A DNA stretch of 64,000 nt from Roridomyces roridus (GCA_029378245.1 JARKIF010000011.1:2004247-2068246); one strand, 5' to 3'. Positions 23,603-35,285 are shown, numbered from the stretch's first letter. Numbers and translations are program-made. Notes: generated by a model not told the origin, from the sequence alone.

Positions 23603-24950
23603 CCTTTAAGCTCTGGCATCCGGACGACGTCCCAGCATCCTCCATGTAATCCGCCCAGTGCGTCAGCTCAATCTGGGGCCCGGCGTAGTGGCCATTCGTC
23701 TTTTTTTGGGGCGCCTTTGCAGAGCAGGTCCGTGGACCCTCTTCCTTGGCTCAGACTCTGCATCTGACGACCCCATTCACAGACCTCAACGCTCTCCCAC
23801 CCGCCCCGTCATGGACGACACTACTCGTTCTCCCGTTCTGGCGACCGACACGTTGTGCGCGCCGTCATGCAAGATCAACGACATGCACTCTTTTCTTCGC
23901 TCCAACTCTCGTATGGACTCCACCAAACGACAATTCAGTATCCATACCTCCTCCCCCGGGCTGCAAGCCGCTCTGCGTTATCGTTTGCGTGGACTGTCGA
24001 CGTGTCGTGACGCAAAAGCGACTGCGTGTGTGCCTCTCCCTCGCTCCAATCTTCCTCTCCACTCAATCAAATGACTATACAGGACCCCATTCTTTTTCTC
24101 CGACTCGTACGGCCGCCTCGGCGCTTCCACGACCACGATTTGGAAGTTCCCGCACCGAGATGGAAAGGTCAGCCCTACGTGCGTGCGCTGTGGTTTCAAC
24201 TTTCTATGCTCTTTACTAAACGACCGACCGTAGCCCCTCCGTGGTGCTCCTCGACGCCTCGACACACAGCTCGGCGTGCGACTGGTACGCCGCCACAATC
24301 CGAAAGTCACCCCATGCTGATCAGGGATGTATGCGTTACAGTAACACCCACCCGCGAAGCGCATCGGCACAGACATCTTGGTCTGTGTCTGCTGGATGCA
24401 GAAAGCATCGTTGCGTGCGTCTAATCCACTCACCGCCTTATTCAGTACGACGCGATATCAATTGATGTCTCCGGATCCGCGCTGAATGTACGTCCCTCAC
24501 TTGTTGGGATAATCTCCACTCATCCTTCTCGCAGCGTCGTTGCATCTCAAATCCACAGTATCATTCACCGTCAGCGCCCAACGCTCGCTCCTTCGAGGCT
24601 CATTCACCCACTGACCCTCTCGACGGCATGTCCTTTATTCCCTCCCGTCTTCTTCCTCCTGAACGTCTCCCTTGCATCCTCTACTTACCGACTGACTGGT
24701 GCAGGGTTATGGGCTGCCACGGGCACCAGCTTACATCCGATCGACGGCGTCGTATGTTCCCCGCTTTTTCATACAGATGTCGTTCTCCACTGACCTCAAA
24801 ACAAACTGCAGGTTCTTGTGCTCTCCTTCGCCAGCGACGCACTCCGACATGCCGCACTCCGCTCTTCCACCGACGGCCTGTTCTCTTCGTCCCAAACTCC
24901 CACCCAGGACAACTTCAACCTCATTTATTGTGCGCGTAACCGGCCGAGAT
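23603..24950 (+). pseudogene. Decayed 3' continuation of the transposon-borne gene
   Basis: Coding-like C/T-rich sequence with frame changes and in-frame stops: AFKLWHPDDVPASSM then a stop, SLAQTLHLTTPFTDLNALPP, LASSTYRLTGAGLWAATG, and a late DNFNLIYCA. It suggests an originally longer protein now decayed. Function unknown. Confidence 0.35.
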
Positions 24951-25079
24951 GACGATTAATCGGCGTCAGCTGAATTTGTGCTCACATGACCCAGGTAATC
25001 TGATTGTGCCGCATTCTCGTCTTTTCTCGGTCCTTGTCATTATCCATATGTATTTTGGTAGATCATTGCAATATACGTA

Positions 25080-25343
25080 TGAGTACCCGAGAACTAGCAC
25101 TGAGTGCGAAAAGAACTGAGATGTAGTACCCAGGCACTCAGATGCAGTCCCTGGTACTCCATGTGAGTTCCTCGGGGAACTCAGACCGAGCTCCTTGAAG
25201 CACTCGGACTGAGTTCCTTGAGGCACTCATATGCAGCTGGTTTTCTGCACACAGGAACTTGGATTGAGTACCTCAAAGCACTACATGCTATTACCTCGGG
25301 CACTACATCCAAGTGTTTTCGAGGAACTACATGCAAGTTCTTC
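25080..25343. repeat. Right sub-terminal repeat cluster of the transposon
   Basis: About ten degenerate copies of a 20-25 bp unit (for example GAGGAACTACATGCAAGTT, GAGTTCCTCGGGGAACTCAG, GAGTTCCTTGAGGCACTCAT) run up to the right terminal inverted repeat. Confidence 0.55.
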
Positions 25344-25357
25344 TACTTCCCACAGTG

Positions 25358-25361
25358 CAAA
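25358..25361. repeat. Target-site duplication CAAA (right)
   Basis: Direct partner of 21004-21007. Confidence 0.6.
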
Positions 25362-26063
25362 GCCAAACATCCCGACTTGGATCGTTTTTGCCCGTTCACT
25401 GGCAGTCGCCCGGGGTGCAAATCTACAGCCGGATTCCGACCAATTCCGACCCGATACCTATAGGGCTGAGTCACGGACTCACGGCGAGTCCTCCGGGAAT
25501 GCTCGCGCATCAAGCTCCTGACACACCCAACTCGAACCAATCCGCCTACGTTGGACTCGGAATCTCGCCGAGTCTCTATTGAAGTTCTCCGTGGCACCAT
25601 AGATCTACGCATGTCGACCCCATGCACGTACAGAATCCACGCTACTGTAATATGCTCTAACCTTGCGGTTCAACTTTGACTCGTTTCCCACCCGTACAGT
25701 CTGACTCGTCCTCGAATCTAGCACCGGCGTCCGCTGTGCATCGCCTCCTGAGCAACAGACGTTTCAAAACTCGGCGTGACGTGAGCCTTGAGCTTGAGGG
25801 GTCTCCCACGATTTTCCTTTCGCCGACGTCGAGTTCCCTTGCATCTCCCTGGAAAGCGGTTGGTGGTTCCGAGTCCAATTTGCCTCACACCACACCGGCG
25901 CATTCGGAATCCGCGCATAATGTCAGTCCATGGGCTCGGAGGGATGGGGCTAAGGAGAGAGCTTGCGAGGAGTGGTGGCGAATGCGAACCATTGTAATTC
26001 GATTTGCTGATTCACTGTACCAATAACGCCCACCGTCTCTTGGCCAATCCTGTTTGTGCGGGA

Positions 26064-26353
26064 GCGCAACATCCACGGAAGTTCCGATCTTTCTGTCTCG
26101 ACGTCAGGACAACGTCATCCTCGAATATATATATATACTTAATTGGATGCACGCACCAGGGAGACGCGAGACCGCCCCATGGAGCCCCTCTCTTACAGCC
26201 ACCAAGTGCGGGACAAGCGCAACATCCACGGAAGTTCTGATCTTTCTGTCTCGACGTCAGGACAACGTCATCCTCGAATATATACTTAATTGGATGCACT
26301 TCACCAGGGAGACGCGAGACCGCCCCATGGAGCCCCTCTCTTACAGCGACCAA
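26064..26353 (+). repeat. Tandem duplication, period 153 bp
   Basis: Two direct copies starting GCGCAACATCCACGGAAGTT at 26064 and 26217. They are nearly identical over about 140 bp and differ mainly in the length of a TATA run (longer in copy 1) and a few substitutions. The high identity points to a recent duplication. It lies at the 5' edge of a candidate gene. Confidence 0.8.
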
Positions 26354-27155
26354 AGCACAGCCCAAACCCTGAAGGACAAAGTCAACGGTCTGGCTTTTCA
26401 CTGCAATGGCCCATCGAAGCTCACCGGTGCTGACTATCCGAAACCAGGCCTGTTCGACGTCATCGAACTCGCTCAAACAGCGGTATTCGTATCCCCCGGA
26501 TCGGATGGAAGCCTCCACTCTCGGGCGATACCTGCAAATTCCTATTCAAGTTCGTCATTGTTCGTCGTCAAGTTTGAATGAGAATACTGACATACAGATG
26601 GCTTGAAGTAAACCACGAAGATATGACCATTGTATTTCCATCTCAAGACGAATTCCAGAGCGACGACTTGCCGACGATGGATGAGCCGGTCAATGTGAAT
26701 TTCTGCCACGCGAATACGCTCTGTTGGGCTAGGTCAGTGCACAAATAGTATAAACAGGCGAACCACTCACCATCCCCTTAGTTTTTCCGGAGTAGCAAGA
26801 ATTCACGACCGCGACCAGATGGAGGGAGTCCTCCCCACCACGTACGGTGCCTGCATTCAATAAACACAATAGCGGGAACTAAATGAGTTGAACCTGCAGA
26901 GAGGCAGCCCATTTCAAACTACACAAATCTCACAGTCAATACCGCCGCGTAATCGAAGTCATCCCACACGAAATCCAATACAACGTACCTCCCAATATCG
27001 CACATCCACGCAAGAGTCGCAATCTCTCGCCGCGGGCGCTCATTCTGGGAATCAGCGGCGTCGATGTGGAGCCGATGGTTCCTGGCTTTGTGGTCATCAG
27101 CCGGGAAGAGGTGAGTTCGATTCCACGAGGATGGGTGCGTGCTCAGCGTGGATAG
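26327..27155 (+). CDS. Unrecognised multi-exon gene, possibly with a 5' frameshift
   Basis: Coherent splicing supports a real gene: WLEVNHEDMTIVFPSQDEFQ..VNVNFCHANTLCWA joins SFSGVARIHDRDQMEGVLPTT through GTCAGTG..CCTTAG, then EAAHFKLHKSHSQYRRVIEV through GTACGG..CTGCAG. It ends ISREERG or ISREEVSS..RG with the stop at 27153-27155. The pattern NVNFCHANTLCWASFSGVARI followed by a charged segment is weakly reminiscent of FMN-binding split-barrel (pyridoxamine-phosphate-oxidase-like) proteins, but this is tentative. Upstream, DVIELAQTAVFVSPGSDG is in a frame one base off from GDTCKFLFKWLEV, so either a frameshift near 26510 or a missed intron exists. The start codon at 26327 is a guess. Confidence 0.4.
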
Positions 27156-27220
27156 ATTGAGACGAGGGGGGACGAGAGATATGGAGGGCGTGAGACGATC
27201 CGAGGTCCAGAGACTGATAG

Positions 27221-28076
27221 TCAATATATTAGCAGATAAGCGAGCCCAAGAACGAGGATAGTGCCGGGAATAAAGAGTCCCCTGGCCGCGCGCCAGTAGA
27301 TAGCCCTCACCCGCTTCTGCGATCCCGCCAGAATCATGTGAGTGTCGTTCTTATGCGGGAACGCAACGTCGGGGACTTCCCTACCCAGAAACGCACACAA
27401 CGGAGCCCAGCCGTCTCCCATCTGGTACTCGAGTACTCGTGAATCACGCTGGGCATCAGCGAGGAGGCCCCGCACACGGGCGTAATACTCCCCATACCTC
27501 CTCTTGGCCTCGACCTCGCCGAGCGACTCGAGCGGCCCAAGGAGAACCTCGAGGTTCATCCTCGCAAAGGGGACGAATCGGCCGAAATCATGTGGGTCGA
27601 GCCAGCGCGCGAGGCGGGTGTGGTGGGTATCGAGCATGGGGAGGAGGGTTTCTCGGAATGAACGCCACCAGCGGTCGGGATCGCGAGTCGTGATGATTAT
27701 TTGGGCGTCGGGATAGGCTTGGATGAGGTCTTCTGCGAATAGGATGCCTGGGACGTCGGCTACAACCTGGTGCCTTGGAATCACTAGGACGACAGGAGCA
27801 ACAGTCAGGGCACGCACCTGGAGGTCCCCGAACATATCATCCCACGTCTCGCGCTCAATCAACTTTCCCTTGCCCTCATATTTCGCATGTATCGCAGCGC
27901 GCCAGACGTCCACCTCGCGCGGGTCGGCCATGACACGTCCGATGTGGTGGGCGGGGCCGTATCCGAGTGTAGTCAGCGCAGCACGCATCGCTGGGAGGCC
28001 ATGAGCATAAGAATGTTAAGTGGGTCAACGTACATGCTGTTCCCGTGCGGCAAAATCCCAGGACCAGGACTTTCAT
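27221..28076 (-). CDS. Sulfotransferase-like P-loop protein (PF17784-type) with C-terminal membrane helix
   Basis: Belongs to the fungal family often mislabelled NAD-dependent epimerase, with a sulfotransferase fold. The ATG at 28076 begins MKVLVLGFCRTGTA, the phosphate-binding loop. The intron at 27991-28033 joins it to SMRAALTTLGYGPAHHIG. A second intron (GTGCGTG..CACCAG) joins DMFGDLQ to VVADVPGILFAEDLIQAYPDAQIIITTRDPDRWWRSF, which holds the conserved strand TTRDPDxWW. C-terminal features are EYQMGDGWAPLCAFLGREVPDVAFPHKND and a membrane anchor (FIPGTILVLGLAYLLIY). Length about 260 residues, normal for the family. Acceptor unknown. Confidence 0.87.
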
Positions 28077-31000
28077 TGTGCGGAGATGGTGGGCGGAAGC
28101 AAAAGGGCCTGCCGAATTGCATGCCGTGATCAAGCGAGGACAAATAATGGTAATCATCCCGAAGACGGCAATTTAAGCCAAATTTAAACCTCAGCAGTTA
28201 CAGTGGTTAAACTAAGGACGACCGAGGAAGCTCGGACGCCCATCTCTGGGGCTCGATACTGAGTACTCATGGCTTCCCCGTGACTCCTCACTCAATCGGT
28301 GTCTTTTTGAAAGTAGGTTTTCTGAGGTTTTCGGACTGATAAGTTCTCGGTCAGACGGGCCTTTGGATTCCAAAAAAAGTATGGCTCTACTCTCAATATT
28401 GCCGACGCCGGGAATCGAACACGGTTCAAGCTGTGTAGCCGTGGTGGCCGCCGGGCGCTTATTTTCAGCAGGGTATGTACGCTTCATGCATACACAGGAG
28501 GAGATGTCGATGTCGAGGAACCAGATTTCAATTGGATTTCAACACTCATTCGGATGAAGTTTCAGAAAGAGGCCAGCACCATTGGAGCACAGTCAATCCA
28601 TTAATATTGTGTTACTTCTCAGTCAGAATCGCGAATAGCTTGCGAACTGTTTATAGCAGCAGCTGGTCTTCTCACCGCCGATTTGGCCCCGTGACCCGTC
28701 TTACCTCCCCTGTCGCGAAGAACGGCGTCTTGAAAAATGGAGCCAGATGCAATTTACTCATTTCACGCCGCTTTGGTAGAAAATCCAGCAAGGAATACCA
28801 CCCGCTCGTCAGTGCTGCCATTGGGAATAGCCGCTTGAATGCTGAAAAAAAAAACATCCGCGCCTGCCGCATGGCGCGGCGGAGGCGGCGGCGCGTTGTA
28901 AAGCTTGCTGATGGATGATCTCACGGCGCTTCACACGCGTGGCGGTCTGCTTCATAGTCCTCAAGACGCGCATATTAACTACCGGAACCAATCCAATTCG
29001 CCTTTTGGTCTACATACAGCTGCATTTACGGCTGGCCAATCACTGGCACACTGTGGAATCAATACGGGAGACGGGACTCCGAATCATTTTGACGCGAAAT
29101 GGAGAAGCAATGAAATTTCGCAGAGTCGGACCGATATCATTCGAGCATAAATGAAATATACCTGTGCACGTCAGAGTCATTGAACCGATTTACAACCCTC
29201 CCCTGCCAGTGATGTTCATCATGCCTGCGAATCTCAACAGCCCTCGGCGCCAACCTCTGAGGAAATGTCCGTTATCTGAGGACTTTGTTGATCACCGCAA
29301 CCTTGTAGAAGATCCCCGCGCTCCATGCGCTAAACTGACATTCCCCGCACGCCACCTATTTAATTGGGGTCGGTCGGTCCCCTTATAGTGAGCGCTGGTC
29401 GTACCAAGGACTCGGCTTGCACAGCTCCTCTCCCATCTATTCCAATTCAAGGGTACTCCCAACCTTGACTATTAGAGCTGAATGAAGCAAGTACTAGACT
29501 GCGACGCCGCTGCTCAATTGTCGTTTATATCTCATGGGTCAGGGAGCAGCCCAATTTGCACTGTTTTGCACTTGCGATGGATGGACAGACGCCGTGAATT
29601 GACGAGTGATGGATCACGGGGCCGAAGCAGTCGAATCAAGTCATCTCGCGGCAGAGGAGAAGGAAGGCAGACTACAAATAGAAGAGTCTTGCATTGCGGC
29701 TTGGCAGATAATAGCCCGGCGCGGATTAAATTCTAGGAATAGAGAGCGCCGTCGTTCCCGGAGACACACCAGGCAGGCACGTACGCTCGGACATAAAAAC
29801 AGCAACCCCGCAGATGTTGGTCGAGAACTAGTGAACGAAAGGATACCATTCCTCGAGGGTTTGTGGCATACGAGGGTGGTACCGTCGGGTACGAGCTTGA
29901 GTGTGAGAATTGGCGCTCAGAGGACAGCTGATCCATGATGTAGCCAGGTCTCCGCAGTCTGAGTCCGACAGTGGTATGCCATCCGCGGCTTCGCCCGGAA
30001 TCAGAAAACAGCGGGACGGCGAAATCGGACCAGCGTGCGAGATGTAGGGGAGTCGGGCGACAGTTAGAGTGAGCGCTGGAGACGGTCCACAATGGGCGAT
30101 AAAGTAAGTACGGATAAAGTAAGTACAGCGTCGTGCGGCATTCCGAGACGGCATATTACGGCGTCTGAGACGAGGGACATAGAAGGAGAAACAATTTCTC
30201 TGTCGGACTCGGAGTGTGAGGCAGGCTTCTCTCGAGTTTCTTGAGAGAGTTGATTCAAGAGAGTGGTGGTGGCAAGAAGAGAAGAAGTCGCTGGGATCAC
30301 GTGTTTGGATGATCAGTGAATCAGTGACGTGGCTTCAAGGCTTGGACGTGGCTTCCTCTTCGGCCACCACCACGACTGGCATGGTTCCAACCAACACTCA
30401 CCGCCTGTCAATCCTTGGATTCCTTGCCCAGTAGAAGAAGTCTATCACACAAACGCAGATCCTCGGGGTACTCATCTTCCCTCGCGCGAAGTACCGTTTG
30501 GCGTTCTGGGCCAATTCTGGGCCAGCTGGCCTTTATCTCCTGATGATTCTTCTCAGCTCTGGAATCACCGCGCATATAGCCATGCGGTCCGTGTTTCACA
30601 TCTCATCCCGCCCGAACCATCTGTACAGCCAGAGTGTTGATTTCACTTTGCCTCGACCTGGGACGTTCTGCTGGAGACACTCTTTTCTTTCTAGGCTGAT
30701 TGATATATATGTTGGCGCTTCCAACCCTTGGCATTCTTGGTATTCTCATTCTCACCCTTGACGACGATATTCAATGCGCCCCCCACCTCTTCGGCAATTC
30801 CCCTGATCTGGACGCCGCCGCATACAACACTCTGCACTTACGTGGACGGAGATGCTCATGCTTCTGCCGCGTAGACTATAGCTCGGCCGCACCCGTTCAA
30901 TGGGGTCATTAGGCTTCTATTAACAAGTCTATTCTGTAAAATTGATCCCATGGTCCTGCGCCTACCGCTCCTGGAGTGAACGACTTCACACGATGACCGC

Positions 31001-31956
31001 GCAACAAATGCCACCGCTTCTATGATGCCACTGTGCAGAGTCTCCGCATTACCTGGGTGGCTTATTGTGTCAGCCATTCCCCTCCTGTGCCTTGGAGTTC
31101 AGCCTCGAAGCGCGAGACAACGGCCGGCGATCTTGGAGTGCTTCTCCTACCTCCCCTCCAGGTCCGTTTCCTACAGCCGCTGTTCCAAAGTTGGCCCATG
31201 CATGCATGATTGAGATGTACAAATGTCCCAACGGTGCCCGTTGACCGCCGTGGTTTGCATTTGTTACCACTTAGCTAAAGTTAAGTCTTGGTGCTGCGGA
31301 ATTGGTGCGGAGGGCCAAGCAGGCACATGCCTCGCTCCGACCCGAGAGTCGACGTCGCTCCAGGTCGTCCCCGGCTGGCAGTTGGGTCCTGGCTCACGGC
31401 CTGAACAGCGCCGCCGCTCTCACAGCAGCACTTTTGCGCATGCAGATTCAAGTCGCAATTCGATGGCGTCCCATCACAGAAGGCCCTTGTGGTGAGTCCT
31501 TTATCCACCATATAGAGCAGAAATTCGACTCACTCCTATACAGGAACTATCAATTCTCACGAACTGCGCACATGACATGATTCAATTCAGTCTGCTCGTT
31601 CAGATATGCCATCTAATTGTCGGTATGACAAATATAGCTCACTCATCATTGCGAATCCATTGACCACTCAACAGCTTCCTTAGAATGTCAGCGGCGTCCG
31701 TAGCAACGGTCACGATCCTGCTCCCGCCTCACGCAACTCTGGGCGGTCGCTCCCGACAGGCAGCCGATTTCCCCGGAAACCTTAAGGGATGCGTTAGGTT
31801 ACCGCTCGCGGCGTTATTCGAGATCCGATCTCATTGAGTGCAAATGTAAAAGGTGTTGCGCCAATCACTGTCTCTCCGATCTTCCGCCACCGCACCTTTA
31901 AAATGAGGGTCTAGCCTGCAAAGCGCCTTCCGTTCGCCGCTCTGCATTTTCCGCCC
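28077..31956. other. 3.9-kb interval without a supported gene
   Basis: Many short open frames on both strands, none with domain motifs or consistent exon joins. It includes a tRNA 3'-end-like fragment at 28400 and a stretch near 28250-28285 (GAGTACTCATGGCTTCCCCG) that resembles one near 38490 (TAGTACTCAATATAGCTTCC), hinting at a dispersed repeat. Confidence 0.35.
28400..28424 (-). tRNA. tRNA 3'-end fragment (T-arm plus acceptor strand)
   Basis: On the minus strand CCGTG-TTCGATT-CCCGG forms a T-arm (4 of 5 stem pairs, consensus loop), followed by the 7-nt acceptor strand CGTCGGC and discriminator A. No matching 5' acceptor strand or D-arm lies in the expected 75-90 bp upstream. Likely a tRNA relic. 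Confidence 0.35.
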
Positions 31957-32943
31957 ATGACTGCTCTCTTCAACACTCGCGTCAACAGGGAGGATATTAT
32001 GCGCTCAGCTCCGCGATATGGGTACTGGGGACAAGGTAAGTTTTCCGTGATCCCGTTTGTCGCACGAGACTCATGAGATACAGAGCGCAGCTATGCGTAT
32101 ACTCAATACAGGACAGAGCCGCTCATGAACAGCGGACCTTCTTACGCACCCGTCAATCCCGCCGTAGACTTTACCGGTCTCATTCCGATCTACGACCCTG
32201 TATCGCCGAATTCACGAAACGGCGTGGTCGAACTTCCATACACCGAGTGGCCGCACTCGCAGTCGTACCCCACTTTGCAGGATCCGGAGACGGACCCGGG
32301 TACTAGATCCGCTCTGTGGCAGACGCATCCATCGTCGCCTGTGGAGCACCACCCGTCTTGGGACTCATCACCGCCATCGTCATCCCGGGCCCCCGTGCAT
32401 CGGTTCAACGAATATATTCCGTACTCACCGCCCTCTTCTGCGACAACATCATCTTCATCTCCGTCCCCTTCATATTATGTTCCCACTCCACCCTCGACGT
32501 CCAATTCACTACCTCGTGTCTACGTCTCTCAACGCGGCCCTGGCAACTCCCATGCCCCTACCACGGGCGAGACTCCCAGGAAATCATGCTCCCACTGTCA
32601 CGTCACGAGCACGCCTCTCTGGCGTCGCGACCCCTCGAATCAGCGGCCCTTGTGCAACGCCTGCGGGCTCTACCTCCAACAACGCCATAAACTACGCCCG
32701 CAGGAGCTCATTGATGCGGACAATGACGACGCGGAGGAGGAGGGGCCGCAGATTGCAGATGCGGATTATACCGGACCCAAGTGCAGCCATTGTTTGACGA
32801 GGCATACCAGTGTTTGGAGGAGGAGCAAGACGGGGGCGCAGGTTTGTAATGCTTGTGGTGTGTATGCGCGGTTGAGAGGGAAGGAGAGACCGTTGTCGCT
32901 TAGGAGGAATAAGATCAAGCCGAGGACGAAGCATTCGAAGTGA
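31957..32943 (+). CDS. GATA-type transcription factor with two zinc fingers
   Basis: Nuclear DNA-binding regulator recognising GATA sites. The ATG at 31957 gives MTALFNTRVNREDIMRSA. The intron at 32036-32083 (GTAAG..ATACAG) joins YGYWGQ to ERSYAYTQYRTEPLMN in frame; 312 residues in all. The middle is Ser/Pro-rich. Finger 1 (about residue 195) is CSHC-X18-CNAC (TPLWRRDPSNQRPLCNACGLY). Finger 2 (about residue 260) is CSHC-X17-CNAC (TSVWRRSKTGAQVCNACGVY). The C-terminus is basic (RRNKIKPRTKHSK). Two fingers of mixed CX18C/CX17C type recall iron-regulatory GATA proteins (Sre/Fep1/Urbs1 type), but the cysteine-rich linker known from those is not seen, so target pathway is open. Confidence 0.88.
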
Positions 32944-34715
32944 TACAGAGTGAAGGTGTCCTCCGTTGTAATTTTATTGGGTTTAGAATTCTGTATGATT
33001 ATGATTCTATGACATGACAGCCATGCACCGCTCGAACGGCGCCGAAACGAGCACGAGAATATATTTTGCGCGCGCGCCCCGCCAACAACCTGACAACTGT
33101 CCAATTGCCGGCTGTGTATAGACGAAGATAGACGAGTACCCAGGGCAGCTGAAAGCAGTCTCGGATAGATACAGCTAACCTAAGTAGCTGTGTTCGCCCC
33201 CCACGAGCCGCAGAAACTCGATCGAGCGTTTAGTTAAAATCGAGGGTTGCGGCGCAGCACAGCTTAGCTCAACCCCAGATCAAGTGAGAAACTCGGTTGG
33301 AATTGATTTGATCGAGTCTGGTATTCTGCGTCGATTTACTTTCAGCGATCGAGCAGACTCAGAACCGGATAAGGACCGGGTAACCACATACTTCTGCTTG
33401 ACAGGCAAAATGAGCCTGCTGTTTGCCTTGATTCATATGGCTATAGCTATAGGTTGCCGCACGCACAAAAAGAGCGATCAACGTCCGCACTGACAGCATC
33501 ATTTCCAACGTACCCGGGAGATGAGAGGCGGCGGTGGGCTCAGTGAGAACATTCCTGAATTGTCACAGTGGCTGAGGAGGATTGGAATCGATTCGAGGTC
33601 CCCGTTCCGACCTGGATTAATGAAGTGAAATGAAAGGAGTCGCGGAAGTACTTGGCATTTTCTCCTCTTTATAAAATAATGTGTGTCCGAAGCCTTTTCA
33701 AACTCCGACCAATATATCATGATTCAAAATTAAACACCATTGTCACCGACTCAAAGGACTCCGATTCCATACTCAAAAATTGAATGCTTTAATCCACATT
33801 CTGAATCGTTCTCTTGACACCGGCCCGGCGGCGCGAAGCGCCCCCCGCTGAGTCTTGTATTTTTTAAAAGACCGGGTAATTTGACCAGACCAGAGCAAGG
33901 GAATGACTCAGTGGCGGGTCGTCGAGCTGAGTGTTCATGATGTCAATGAATTAAGGTCGTAAATTGAGAATATCGGCACAGCGGGACACAGCCCGAGTTC
34001 ATTGTCCAAGTTCTTCATTGACATCCAGCTCGGCGGGGATGAAGAGTAGTAAGTACCGTGTGCATTCGAGTGGATTTCCGGTGACGTCGGGAATGAGCAG
34101 CGTAGGCGCAATAACAGAGACGTGCTGCACGCAGCAGTGTCGTCCACTGAATCGGATCGCAGCGCGGGCCAGGTAATGGCCTCAAATTCAATAGGCTTTC
34201 GGAGCTTGTGGTCCCCGGCGACTGTCAAGACACAAGCGCGAGATACCAGACTTGCCTGATGTTCCGCGCGCCGAGTACTATCCTGAGTCATTCACAATGT
34301 TAAGCTGACCGCTCAGCCTGGGGGCCAGCATTAGAAAGGCATGATACCGACGAGCCGGCAATGAGTCCCGACTCCAGATAACGAAGGACGAAGAAAGTGA
34401 GACTGCGAGAAAGGCATCACAGCGTCGCATCACCATTAGAGTTTCTGCACCGGTCTTTGTGCTCAATCCAATGAAAGATCCTGTGCAAACGCCAAGCAAG
34501 GGAGACCAGGACAAGTTGAGGACAAGACGGTGGTATGGACTGTGGAGCAAGCGGTGGCAGTCACGTGAACGAAGATGTTCTATCACCTTCCATTTCCTTC
34601 TTCCATCACCTTGGACCTTCAGCCAACCTTCAGCCCGCCCTCACTAAGCACGAGCGTCCCTGTCGACTGCGCGAATGTACTCGCTCCCCATGCTACTTGC
34701 AAGGAATTGACTCCC
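32944..34715. other. Gene-free interval
   Basis: No supported coding region. It has AT-rich patches near 33700-33790 and a GC-rich palindromic stretch GGCCCGGCGGCGCGAAGCGC near 33822. Nothing else recognised. Confidence 0.35.
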
Positions 34716-34941
34716 ATCATCAGGAAAACTGGGGGTCACTGTATAGCGCTGTGTAGTGCTGCATAGCACCATAGTGCCCATAGCTACATCCCCACTATGC
34801 AGCACTATGCAGCAATATGCAGCACTATGCAGTGGCTGTTTGCCGACACTTATTTCTGACAGTTCCAAAATTATCCTCATCCTCTGCATTCCTGCACGAC
34901 ACAATTGACAACAATCTGACGCAATTTAACGGAGAGTCTAT

Positions 34942-35285
34942 ACCAAAATGGTAGCGTTAGGCGTGTCCGACGCCTATTGCACGTGACAAAGCCTATCCAT
35001 CAATGATCGGCAATCATCCCTGGCTGCCTGAAATTTCACAAGTCCCTCCCCCGTTTTTTTTACACCATCCCTTGGGTCCTAACTTTAACCAACCTAACCT
35101 TTAACCACCCAACCTATCCTAACCAAACCTAACTGAACCGAACCTAACCCGTTTTCTAACCGCCACTCACTGCTGAATCCGAGTCTTGGCATTTGATGCC
35201 GAGCATTGATGGATAGGCGTCGCAAGATCACGGCAATCTGGCCTGATCAATAGGCGCCATCAACGCCTAACGCTACCATTTTGGT
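34942..35285. mobile_element. Nested MITE with telomere-like core
   Basis: Starts ACCAAAATGGTAGCGTTAGG and ends with its exact inverted complement; about 23 bp perfect, followed by further inverted segments (GACGCCTATTG / GGCGCCTATTG-like, and GCCTATCCATCAATG.TCGGCA). Length 344 bp. Non-coding. The centre carries a CCTAA-rich tract (35078-35164). No certain target duplication was found. Confidence 0.65.
35078..35164 (-). repeat. Interstitial degenerate telomere-like tract (AACCT)n
   Basis: About 15 imperfect units such as CCTAACTTTAACC, AACCTAACC and AACCGAACCTAACCC. Read on the minus strand it is a decayed (TTAGG/GGTTAG)n array, matching the pentamer array at the right end of the window. 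Confidence 0.6.

Larger units (their letters stand above)
21008..25357. mobile_element. CACTA/CMC-like DNA transposon carrying a non-transposase gene
   Basis: A 4,350-bp element. The left end CACTGTGGGAAGTA and the right end TACTTCCCACAGTG are perfect 14-bp inverted repeats; similarity extends to about 24 bp (21 of 24 match). It is flanked by a 4-bp duplication (CAAA). Inside both ends (21060-21235 and 25080-25340) are many short direct and inverted copies of a motif like GAGGAACTACATGCAAGT, the sub-terminal repeat layout known from CACTA (EnSpm/CMC) transposons. No DDE transposase was recognised; the interior (22560-24950) encodes a Ser/Pro-rich host-like protein in broken frames. Probably non-autonomous with a captured gene. 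The superfamily is inferred from the CAC.. ends, sub-terminal repeats and short duplication. Confidence 0.72.

Noticed and set aside
21008..25357. Interpretation as an LTR retrotransposon
   Set aside because: The ends are inverted, not direct, repeats, and no reverse transcriptase or integrase motifs occur inside.
28475..28918. 147-codon plus-strand frame with Arg-rich end
   Set aside because: No family signature or splicing context; composition explained by a short GGCGGCGG run.
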